Program-made: the position numbers and the translations under genes | From: Acidobacteriota bacterium | GTDB lineage: Bacteria; Acidobacteriota; Terriglobia; Terriglobales; Acidobacteriaceae | Length of the DNA: 64,000 nucleotides | Direction: 5' to 3' | NCBI GenBank assembly: GCA_021779935.1 | Contig: JAJXZT010000016.1 | Span: 62,001 to 126,000 of the forward strand | The notes under the pieces: generated by a model | What the model was told of the DNA's origin: nothing | The model's database searches: none | The model's input: only the letters and a program-made list of their open reading frames with translations | Shown here: positions 26,606 through 33,460 of the stretch, piece after piece | How positions within the stretch are numbered: position 1 is the first letter of the stretch | Layout: every line of letters begins with the position of its first letter

Positions 26606-28048
26606 ATGAGTAAGACGGAAGCAGGATTGGGGCCGCTTGATGGCGCGGTTGAATCAAGTTCACTCTACAACCCCGATCTTGCTCCCGTCCGCGAGCGCAC
26701 GTGGGGCACCTACAACTACGCGGCGTTGTGGGTATCGATGTCCGTCAATATTCTCACGTACATGCTCGCGGCCAGCTTCATCCAGGGCGGCATGGATTGG
26801 AAGCAGGCTGTCGTTACCGTGTTCATTGGCAACGCCATCGTGCTCGTGCCCATGCTGCTCAACTCTTACCCCGGGGCGCGCTACGGCATTCCGTTCCCGG
26901 TGCTTGCCCGCTCGTCGTTCGGAGTCCTCGGTGCGAACGTTGCTGCCGTTCTGCGCGCCATGGTCGCCTGCGGATGGTTCGGCATACAGACGTGGATCGG
27001 CGGCGAAGCCATCGACGTTCTGCTGCGCACCGTCTGGCCCACGTGGGCCTCGGTGCCGCATCACACCGGCATCTGCTTCATGCTCTTCTGGGCCGTCAAC
27101 CTCGCCGTCGTGCTGGCGGGCATCAAGTACATACGTTTCCTACAGGGCATCAGCGCGCCCATCCTGCTCGCCGTCGGGTTGGTGCTGCTTGGCTGGGCTT
27201 ACTTCCGCGCCGGAGGCTTCGGCCCGATGCTAGCGGCGCCGCCGCGCTTCACCTCCACCTCGGAGCTGCTCAAGTTCATGATCCCGGCGCTCAACGGAAC
27301 GGTCGGCTTCTGGGCCACGGTGTCGCTCAACATTCCGGACTTTACGCGCTTCGCCCGCGATCCGCGCGGCCAGGCCATCGGACAGGCGCTCGCCCTGCCG
27401 CTCACCATGACCTTGTATTCCTTCATCGGCATCGCCGTCACTTCGGTCACGGTCATCATCTACGGGACGGCGATCTGGGATCCAGTGCAACTGCTGGCGC
27501 GATTCCATTCGCCGGTCGCGGTCATCGTGGCGTTGCTGGCCGTGTTGCTTGCCACGCTCAACGTCAACATCGGCGCCAACGTTGTCTCGCCCGCCAACGA
27601 CTTCTCCAATCTCTGGCCGCGCCGCATCTCGTTCAAGACCGGCGGAGTGATCACCTGCTTCGCGGGCATCGCCATGATGCCGTGGAAGCTGCTGGCCAAC
27701 CACAAGACGTTTATCTTCGGATGGCTCGGCGGATACGCAGCCGTGCTCGGTCCGGTCGCGGGGATCATGATCTGCGACTTCTATCTCGTGCGTCGCCGCC
27801 GTCTGCGGGTTCGCGACCTCTATCTGCGCCAGGGAATCTACGAGTATTCGAAGGGCTTCAACTGGCGATGCATCGGAGCGCTCTGCCTCGGAACCGGAGT
27901 CGCGCTCGTCGGACTGGTCGTCGCGCCGCTTCACATCTTCTACGACTACTCGTGGTTCGTCGGCTTCACCGTTTCGTTCGTGACCTACTGGGCGCTGATG
28001 CGCGCGGAAGAACCGATCGACGATCCGGCGCTGGAAGCTGCGGACTGA
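26606..28048 (+). CDS. NCS1-family nucleobase/hydantoin:cation symporter
   Basis: A permease of about 480 residues with 12 predicted spans. The N-terminal LYNPDLAPVRERTWGTYNYAALWVSMSVNILTYMLAASF and SYPGARYGIPFPVLARSSFGVLGANV are hallmarks of the Mhp1/PucI/FurE group that imports uracil, allantoin or hydantoins with Na+ or H+. GGGAG lies nine bases before ATG 26606; GTG 26600 is possible but too close. It completes a three-gene pyrimidine-type cluster; dihydropyrimidinase and dihydropyrimidine dehydrogenase are not in the window. A diverged copy of its last 14 codons occurs at 28617-28662. Confidence 0.9.
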   Translation: MSKTEAGLGPLDGAVESSSLYNPDLAPVRERTWGTYNYAALWVSMSVNILTYMLAASFIQGGMDWKQAVVTVFIGNAIVLVPMLLNSYPGARYGIPFPVLARSSFGVLGANVAAVLRAMVACGWFGIQTWIGGEAIDVLLRTVWPTWASVPHHTGICFMLFWAVNLAVVLAGIKYIRFLQGISAPILLAVGLVLLGWAYFRAGGFGPMLAAPPRFTSTSELLKFMIPALNGTVGFWATVSLNIPDFTRFARDPRGQAIGQALALPLTMTLYSFIGIAVTSVTVIIYGTAIWDPVQLLARFHSPVAVIVALLAVLLATLNVNIGANVVSPANDFSNLWPRRISFKTGGVITCFAGIAMMPWKLLANHKTFIFGWLGGYAAVLGPVAGIMICDFYLVRRRRLRVRDLYLRQGIYEYSKGFNWRCIGALCLGTGVALVGLVVAPLHIFYDYSWFVGFTVSFVTYWALMRAEEPIDDPALEAAD

Positions 28049-28049
28049 A

Positions 28050-28084
28050 GAAAAGTAGAAAGTGAAAAGGGAAAAGTAGAAAGT
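28050..28084. repeat. 14-bp direct repeat after NCS1 gene
   Basis: GAAAAGTAGAAAGT occurs at 28050-28063 and 28071-28084 (identical, period 21). Part of a gene-free stretch 28049-28883 that otherwise holds a C/T-rich tract (28128-28148), the tandem repeat at 28186-28245, dispersed-repeat fragments and an NCS1 relic. Confidence 0.8.
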
Positions 28085-28185
28085 ACAGCACCAAGGGTGG
28101 TTTGCCCGAGCGCCGAACGGACAGGGTACCCCCTCCCCCCTTTTTTCCATACTTTGTTTTCAAATAGATACGAATTTTTTCCTCT

Positions 28186-28245
28186 AAATATTTCAAAACA
28201 AAAGGGTTAGAGGTCAAATATTTCAAAAGAAAGCAGTTAGCGAAG
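28186..28245. repeat. Two-copy 30-bp tandem repeat in island flank
   Basis: The unit starting AAATATTTCAAAA occurs at 28186 and again at 28216; the first 25 bases match at 21 positions, both ending GTTAG. It is much more A/T-rich than the neighbouring genes. Confidence 0.75.
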
Positions 28246-28535
28246 AGCTATGAGCTTTTAGCTCTTGGCTTTAGCCAAAAGGACAAAGCCCGGGCGGGGC
28301 GGGCTTGTGTGTTTTGTCTCTACATCTAGTGTGACATATGGGAGGGGGAAAAGGTGACATCGATTTTGGAACTCTATTTCCTTTGGAATCAGATAGCTGG
28401 GAGAAATGTGTGACCAAGAACATCTTGACGTGTGATCGAGGTTTCGGAGGTGTCGGATGTTTCGGAAGTTTCAAAAGCCAGAGGCAAAAGCAACGACCAA
28501 CCACGAAGGACACAAAGGGACACGGAGGAAGGATA
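28246..28535. repeat. Dispersed intergenic repeat fragments left of the defence island
   Basis: Contains AGCT-rich arms with the palindrome TTGGCTTTAGCCAA (28265-28278), an AGGCAAAAGCAACGACCAA segment (about 28482-28500) and the phrase ACCACGAAGGACACAAAGG just after. The AAGGCAAAAGCAA core recurs near 36290, 36400, 38890 and 40060, so these are copies of one family. Two overlapping short ORFs here are not credible genes. Confidence 0.6.
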
Positions 28536-28616
28536 AAAGGATCAACGTAGAGAGCGCAGAGGAATTGTCGATTGCTGATTTCTGATTGACGATTGGGGAA
28601 ACGAGACGCTTGGCTG

Positions 28617-28662
28617 ATGCGGGAGGAAGAACCCATCGACGATCCCGCGCTGGAAGGAATAG
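28617..28662 (+). pseudogene. Relic of the 3' end of an NCS1 transporter gene
   Basis: Encodes LMREEEPIDDPALE, almost the same as the C-terminus of the intact NCS1 gene (LMRAEEPIDDPALE, 28000-28040). About 88% of bases match over some 43 positions, with third-position-type differences, so it is a diverged paralogue and not a fresh duplication. It is in frame with the ATPase gene, which makes the ATPase ORF look about 97 codons longer than it is. Confidence 0.75.
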
Positions 28663-28883
28663 TGAGGAGCAATAGGCGATACGCCCCCACGCAACAGACC
28701 CACTTCTGCCAACCGCAGGCAGAAATGGAGCACCCTCGAGTTAGGTACGGAGAGGTGAGGCACCCGGCAGGTCGGCGCTGGACAGACAATCAAGGCAAGG
28801 AGCTTCCCAGTATCCCAATAAAATTGACCTTGGAAGAAATGTTGTTAGTGAATCTCGGGCTAATTGCACGTAAACTTTCTATT

Positions 28884-30254
28884 ATGCGAATCAGTGAAAT
28901 AAGTGTTTCCCGACTCTTTGGTCTTTTTGACCACGTAGTGCCAATGAATTTAGCGGAGCGTGTCACTATTATTCATGGACCGAACGGGTTCGGAAAAACA
29001 ACCCTTTTGCAGATGGTTCATAGTATTGCATCTGGGCGATTCTCGGACATTCGAAGGATTCCCTTCCGGGATTTCCAGCTCACGTTCGATGACGGTCGTG
29101 TTCTTCAAATCATACGGGTAGCTGTCGGCGGAAAAGGACGATCAACCGTAGGGCCAGAATTGACTGTGTCGCTAATTCGCGGCAGTAAGGCAGAGCACCG
29201 TACTACGCTGAGCACTGTTTCTCCAGAGAACCTTCAATTTCCATTATCCTACGTTGAGAAAGTTGTTCCATACCTTCAAAGAGTAGGAGCCGACAGTTGG
29301 CGTGACAATCGAAGCGGTGAGGTACTCGGCTTTGAGGAAGTATTTAGAAGGCACGGTGAAATATTCCCCCACATCAGCGACAGAGCGGCGGGATATATTG
29401 AACCAGAGTGGTTGCAGGAGTTTCGGAAGAAACTTCAAATCAGATTCATTGAGAGTCAACGATTGCTTCGCGTACGTAAGGGGAGTGGTCATAGAGAAGA
29501 CGACGAACCAGTTCGCCCTTCTGTTGTGGAATACTCCCGGAACCTTTCGAAGTTAATTCAGGGGAAGTTGGCCGAATATGCGACGCTAGCACAATCCCTG
29601 GATAGGTCGTTTCCGAGGCGGGTCGTTGAACAGGCGCGTTCAAAAAAGAAGAAGAGTGCGTCTGTTGAAGCTCTGAAGAGAAAGTTGCAACGTCTTGAGG
29701 ACCGTCGAGCTAGCTTGACCTCGGCGGGGCTTCTGAATGAAGGAGTAGAAGATTTCGATCTTGCAAGTTATATGAGTCATTCGACTCTGACGGATAGCGT
29801 ATTACCGGTATATGCTGACGATGCTGAGCAAAAACTAAAGGTATTCGATGACATTGCGGACAGAATTAAGTTATTGACTGATACGGTTAATGCTCATTTC
29901 CAGTACAAAACAATGTCCGTCAGTCAGGAAAAAGGGTTTGAGTTTACAACACGATACCCCGGTCCGCATTCTTCGGCCCAGCCGCTTTCCCCTGCACGCC
30001 TGTCGAGTGGCGAACAGCACTTACTCGTTCTTCTATACGAACTATTGTTTCAGGTAGAGTCGGATTCGCTAATTATGATTGATGAGCCTGAGATTTCACT
30101 GCATGTGGCATGGCAGTTAAAGTTCCTGAACGACATCCAAAGGATCACTGCAGTCACTGGAATCGATGTGCTAATCGCAACCCACGCCCCCGGGATCATC
30201 AATGATCGGATGGATCTCGCGGTCGAATTAAAAGATCCTATGGAGCTGCGGTGA
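28884..30254 (+). CDS. ABC-type AAA ATPase, AriA-like (PARIS-like defence)
   Basis: 456 residues. Walker A GPNGFGKTT at 32-40, ABC signature LSSGEQ at about 373, Walker B LIMIDEPE at about 396-403 and a His switch in IATHAPGI; a long helical middle part with charged KRKLQRLEDRRASL suggests a short coiled coil. It belongs to the RecF/AAA_15-like ATPases used as sensors in OLD, PARIS and related systems. The ORF is open from 28593 but that part contains the NCS1 relic; ATG 28884, directly before the conserved MRISEISVSRLFGLFDH, is the likely start. It overlaps the DUF4435-like gene by GTGA. Base composition is clearly richer in A/T than both flanks. Confidence 0.82.
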   Translation: MRISEISVSRLFGLFDHVVPMNLAERVTIIHGPNGFGKTTLLQMVHSIASGRFSDIRRIPFRDFQLTFDDGRVLQIIRVAVGGKGRSTVGPELTVSLIRGSKAEHRTTLSTVSPENLQFPLSYVEKVVPYLQRVGADSWRDNRSGEVLGFEEVFRRHGEIFPHISDRAAGYIEPEWLQEFRKKLQIRFIESQRLLRVRKGSGHREDDEPVRPSVVEYSRNLSKLIQGKLAEYATLAQSLDRSFPRRVVEQARSKKKKSASVEALKRKLQRLEDRRASLTSAGLLNEGVEDFDLASYMSHSTLTDSVLPVYADDAEQKLKVFDDIADRIKLLTDTVNAHFQYKTMSVSQEKGFEFTTRYPGPHSSAQPLSPARLSSGEQHLLVLLYELLFQVESDSLIMIDEPEISLHVAWQLKFLNDIQRITAVTGIDVLIATHAPGIINDRMDLAVELKDPMELR

Positions 30255-31096
30255 ATCCTTTCTGTAATCCTCAACTTGTTGCGAATCTTGTTGTGATGAG
30301 CCGTAAAGTGGAGAAGGGCAAATCGGCGCTCCTACTAGAAGGAGACAAAGATGCTCGTTTGTACAAGAAGCTAAGCGACCCGTCACGATGTAGAGCATTC
30401 GGAGCCGGCAACCGACATACTGCCGAGAAGGCCCTGCATCTCTTGAAGAACTCTAACGAACCTGGTGTGCTCGCCATAGTGGATGCTGACACCGACCACA
30501 TTCAAGGGAAAAAGTCTCGACATCCTGACATTCTCGTTACTCCGACTCGTGACCTAGAATGTGCCTTACTACAGGCATGTCTTATCGGCGGTCTGCTTGT
30601 AGAATTCGATCTTGAGCCAGATTGCCTCGGACAGTGCCCCGAAGAGACTGTTGTGCAGGCTGTCGTTCCAATCGCTTATCTGCGTTATGTTGCTGAGAGC
30701 AAGAAGTGGCAAGTACGCATGTCAGATGTTGATTTCAATGTGTTCATTAGCCCAAAGAATCTCGAGTGCGACAAGGATGCCCTTTGTCGTCATTTCGCTG
30801 CACTCACGCTGACCGCAGGGGTTTCGGACACAGATTATCGAAAAGAGCTTCAAATCTTGGAGAGCGTTGGCCATCGTCCGTACCAAGTTGCCCGCGGTCA
30901 CGATATTACGGCGGTGCTCGCATGGGTTATCGGAATCAAGCGTCGGAAGAAGAAGTGCGGGGCGAAAGTCACTGCGGATCTGATCGAGAGTTATCTGCGC
31001 ACTGCCTATTCCGAGGCCGAGTTTCGTAAGACCGGACTTTTCTCAAAGATCGCTGCATGGGAAAAGCGCAACAGTCCGTACAAAGTTCTGAGATAG
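30251..31096 (+). CDS. DUF4435/TOPRIM-like effector, AriB-like (PARIS-like defence)
   Basis: 281 residues with GTG start overlapping the ATPase stop (GTGA, 30251-30254). LLLEGDKDARLYKKL puts the TOPRIM-type Glu at residue 30, LAIVDADTDHI gives Asp78/Asp80, and VTPTRDLECALLQ follows, the DUF4435 pattern. In PARIS, AriB is the TOPRIM nuclease toxin released from AriA when a phage anti-restriction protein is sensed; it cleaves a host tRNA. Order (ATPase then DUF4435), coupling and lengths match. Pairs of this kind outside PARIS also exist, so the name is a hypothesis. Confidence 0.75.
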   Translation: MNPFCNPQLVANLVVMSRKVEKGKSALLLEGDKDARLYKKLSDPSRCRAFGAGNRHTAEKALHLLKNSNEPGVLAIVDADTDHIQGKKSRHPDILVTPTRDLECALLQACLIGGLLVEFDLEPDCLGQCPEETVVQAVVPIAYLRYVAESKKWQVRMSDVDFNVFISPKNLECDKDALCRHFAALTLTAGVSDTDYRKELQILESVGHRPYQVARGHDITAVLAWVIGIKRRKKKCGAKVTADLIESYLRTAYSEAEFRKTGLFSKIAAWEKRNSPYKVLR

Positions 31097-31305
31097 ATAA
31101 TTGCGTGTGGTGAGGTAGCATCGTCTACTTCTGCCAGCCTAATTATCTCGAAAATCTTCCCAATATGCGAAGAGCTCATGGTTAGACTGCCGAAAGCCTG
31201 CCCTTCGCATTCGGAATTCAAAAATCCGGCAATCCGTAAATTCCCCGTTTGCTCCCATCCGAGAGAATCCGTGCGCATCCGTGGCTAAGGCGGTTCCAAG
31301 ATTGA

Positions 31306-31376
31306 TGTACCCCAGGGGCTGAAGCCCTATCTGATTGATCGCGGGAACGCCGGGCTGAAGCCCGGCTCTACCCAGG
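31306..31376. repeat. REP-like double palindrome right of the defence island
   Basis: Two copies of GGGCTGAAGCCC, at about 31316-31327 and 31352-31363, within a unit beginning CCCCAGGGGCTG and ending GCCCGGCTCTACCC. The second palindrome extends to GCCGGGCTGAAGCCCGGC. The rest of the gene-free stretch 31097-31502 holds a phrase GTGCGCATCCGTGGCTAAGG (31271-31290) but no gene I can support. Confidence 0.75.
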
Positions 31377-31502
31377 GATACACCTTCCGCGGATTTGCTC
31401 TAGTTGTCTTTCCTTTGCGTCTCTCCGCAACTTCCGAAACGCCGACTCCACTGAGACAAGTGTGGCCTGCATGAGATGCCGTGCGGTCTGATTTGCAGCT
31501 TG

Positions 31503-32291
31503 CTATTGGGGGATGACGGCTGGCTTGGAGTTCATGAGGGCGGTGAAGCGGGGATCCTGGCGGACAGTGGCGAAGTCGGCGTGGGTATAGACGTCGCTGA
31601 AGTCGGTGTAACCGTTTTCCATGGCGCGGCGGAGCTGGGTGATGGAGTGATCGACGTCGCCGACGCGGGCGTAGAGACGGGCCAGCATGAAGGCGTATTG
31701 GGCGATGTCCTGGCGGCGGGCGACACTGGCGGAGATGCCGGTGACGGAGGTGCGTTCGAGGACTTCAGGGTCCAACCGAAGGGCGGCCAGGTATTCGGAG
31801 GTGGCGAGATTGAAGTCCTTCTCGTCGAAATAGGCCGCGCCGAGATTGGCATGGAAAGACGCGGAGTCGCGGATCTTGATGGCCTTGCGGTAGTAAGAGA
31901 TGGCGCGCCGGTAATCCTTGCCGAGGTAGTAAGTGACGCCGAGATTGTTGACGGCTTCGGCGTAGTGGCGGTTGTGCTTGATGGCCTTCTGGAAGTACAT
32001 GCGTGCGAGATCGTAGCGTCCCAACTGGAGGGCGGACATGCCCATTTTGTTCCAGAGCTGGGCGTTCTTCGGAGCCTTGCGGGCAGCCTTCTCGTACCAG
32101 GTAAGTGCGTCAGCATATTCCTTCTGCGAACGGAAGGCGTCGGCGCGGGTTTCCAGTTCCTGAGCGGAGAGAGACGCTTCAGAGCGGGCGGGCTGAGAAG
32201 TCTGCCAGGGCGAAGAAGGGTTCAGCGCCAGGGACGAGGCGGCGGCGATGGTGCAACAGGCAAAAAGTAAAATCAGATTGCGAAGACGCAA
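31503..32291 (-). CDS. Exported TPR-repeat protein
   Basis: 262 residues with a signal peptide (LILLFACCTIAAASSLAL) and about four tetratricopeptide repeats (WYEKAARKAPKNAQLWNKMGMSALQLGRYDLARMYF, AVNNLGVTYYLGKDYRRAISYY, FHANLGAAYFDEKDFNLATSEY). It shares its layout and the final residues (VIPQ against AIPQ) with the next gene on this strand, so the two arose by duplication. Probably a periplasmic protein-protein scaffold; partner unknown. Confidence 0.8.
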   Translation of the reverse strand: MRLRNLILLFACCTIAAASSLALNPSSPWQTSQPARSEASLSAQELETRADAFRSQKEYADALTWYEKAARKAPKNAQLWNKMGMSALQLGRYDLARMYFQKAIKHNRHYAEAVNNLGVTYYLGKDYRRAISYYRKAIKIRDSASFHANLGAAYFDEKDFNLATSEYLAALRLDPEVLERTSVTGISASVARRQDIAQYAFMLARLYARVGDVDHSITQLRRAMENGYTDFSDVYTHADFATVRQDPRFTALMNSKPAVIPQ

Positions 32292-32310
32292 AACAAGTCC
32301 TTGATAAAGA

Positions 32311-32338
32311 AGTCACGAGTCACGAGTCACGAGTCGCG
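32311..32338. repeat. Heptamer tandem repeat (AGTCACG)x4
   Basis: Four head-to-tail copies of AGTCACG, the last with G for A at position five, between the two TPR genes. A related array (AGTCGCT, AGTCACG, AGTCGCG, GGTCGCG) sits at 38826-38853. Confidence 0.85.
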
Positions 32339-32367
32339 AACAGCAAGTCACCATACCAGCCACCCGG

Positions 32368-33255
32368 CTACTGTGGGATGGCCTTGGGCGGCGTCTTCAT
32401 CAATTCGGTGAAGCGGGCATCCTGGCGCAACTTGGCAAACTCCGCGTCGGTATAAACCTGATCGATGCCCTTATAGCCGTCTTCCATGGCGCGACGCAAA
32501 CTGGTGAGCGCACGGTTGAAATCGCCATTGGTGGCGTAAAGCTTGGCCATCATGTAGCAGAACCGGGCCCGGTCTTCCGGTGACGACATGCGAGCGGAGA
32601 TTCCGGTCTGCGATGTGCGGTCAAAGATACCGGGGTCCAACTGGAAGGCCGTTTGATACTCGGCCAACCCTTTATCGTACTCCTTTTTCTCGATGTAAGC
32701 CGTTCCGAGGTTGCTGTGGAAGGAGGCGTTTTCAGGGTTGAGCTTGATGGCCTTGTTGTATTCCCTGACGGCGGGCCGGAACTTGCGGCGCATGTAAAAC
32801 GTGACGCCGAGATTGTTGTGAGCTTCCGCAAAAGTCTTGTTGAGCTTGATGGCCTTCTTGAGATACTTCTCGGCCTTGCCGGGCTCCATCAGTGCGATGT
32901 AGGTCATTCCGGCCTTGTTGTAAATGGCGGCGGTGGGTTTGCGCTTGAGGATGACATCGTAGCAGTCGAGCGCGGAGAGGTAGTTCTTGCGCATGCGCAA
33001 CTGCTCGGCGCGATGGTCGAGTTCCTCGTCAGTGAGCGAAGAGAGAGGAACGGTGAGCGGCGGCAGCGGAGGCAGAGCTTCGGGAATGGGGCGGTCGGGA
33101 ATTCCCTGAAGATCGGTTGGTGCTTTTTCAGCCTGGGGATGCTGGTGCTGAAGCTCCGAGCCAGGAGCTTTGGCGGCGGGCGCAGGCTGCTGCGCAAGAG
33201 CGAAAGCCGAGACGAAAAAGACAGTCAAGCAAACCAAGGCGGTGCGGCGAATCAT
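32368..33255 (-). CDS. Exported TPR-repeat protein, paralogue of preceding TPR gene
   Basis: 295 residues; signal peptide TALVCLTVFFVSAFALAQ, a Pro-rich stretch (about residues 20-65), then TPR units (AEQLRMRKNYLSALDCYDVILKRKPTAAIYNKAG, AHNNLGVTFYMRRKFRPAVREYNKAIKLNPENASFHSNLGTAYIEKKEY). The frame is open far upstream, but ATG 33255 with a run of G residues three bases before it begins the signal peptide. It is downstream of the penicillin-binding protein gene on the same strand, 205 bases away; an envelope role is plausible. Confidence 0.82.
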   Translation of the reverse strand: MIRRTALVCLTVFFVSAFALAQQPAPAAKAPGSELQHQHPQAEKAPTDLQGIPDRPIPEALPPLPPLTVPLSSLTDEELDHRAEQLRMRKNYLSALDCYDVILKRKPTAAIYNKAGMTYIALMEPGKAEKYLKKAIKLNKTFAEAHNNLGVTFYMRRKFRPAVREYNKAIKLNPENASFHSNLGTAYIEKKEYDKGLAEYQTAFQLDPGIFDRTSQTGISARMSSPEDRARFCYMMAKLYATNGDFNRALTSLRRAMEDGYKGIDQVYTDAEFAKLRQDARFTELMKTPPKAIPQ

Positions 33256-33460
33256 AAACCCCCCTTGCCGAACCCTGGACGCACGTAGCGGCCAAGGCCT
33301 GATACGGAGCCGTCGCAGACGGAACCCGAAGCAAGTGTCAACGGCGGGACTGACGATTAGACGCGCAACTTTCGCAAATGATGTCCGCCAGATGACAGCG
33401 GACAAACGACCCACCCCTCCGTTGAGCGACGGCTCAAGATTGCTCAATGAGATATTAGAC

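Noticed and set aside
26701-28065. 454-codon plus-strand frame in another phase of the NCS1 gene
   Set aside because: His/Arg-rich product typical of a shifted frame in high-GC coding sequence; the NCS1 frame has the family motifs.
28186-28245. Possible start of a CRISPR array
   Set aside because: Only two imperfect 30-bp copies without a spacer; no cas genes in the window.
28271-28793. Overlapping short frames on both strands left of the defence genes
   Set aside because: They consist of repeat-derived Pro/Ser-rich sequence without a ribosome binding site.
28593-28883. N-terminal 97-codon extension of the AriA-like ATPase
   Set aside because: It contains the NCS1 tail relic and A/T-poor repeat-like sequence; the ATPase fold begins at MRISEISVSRLFG.
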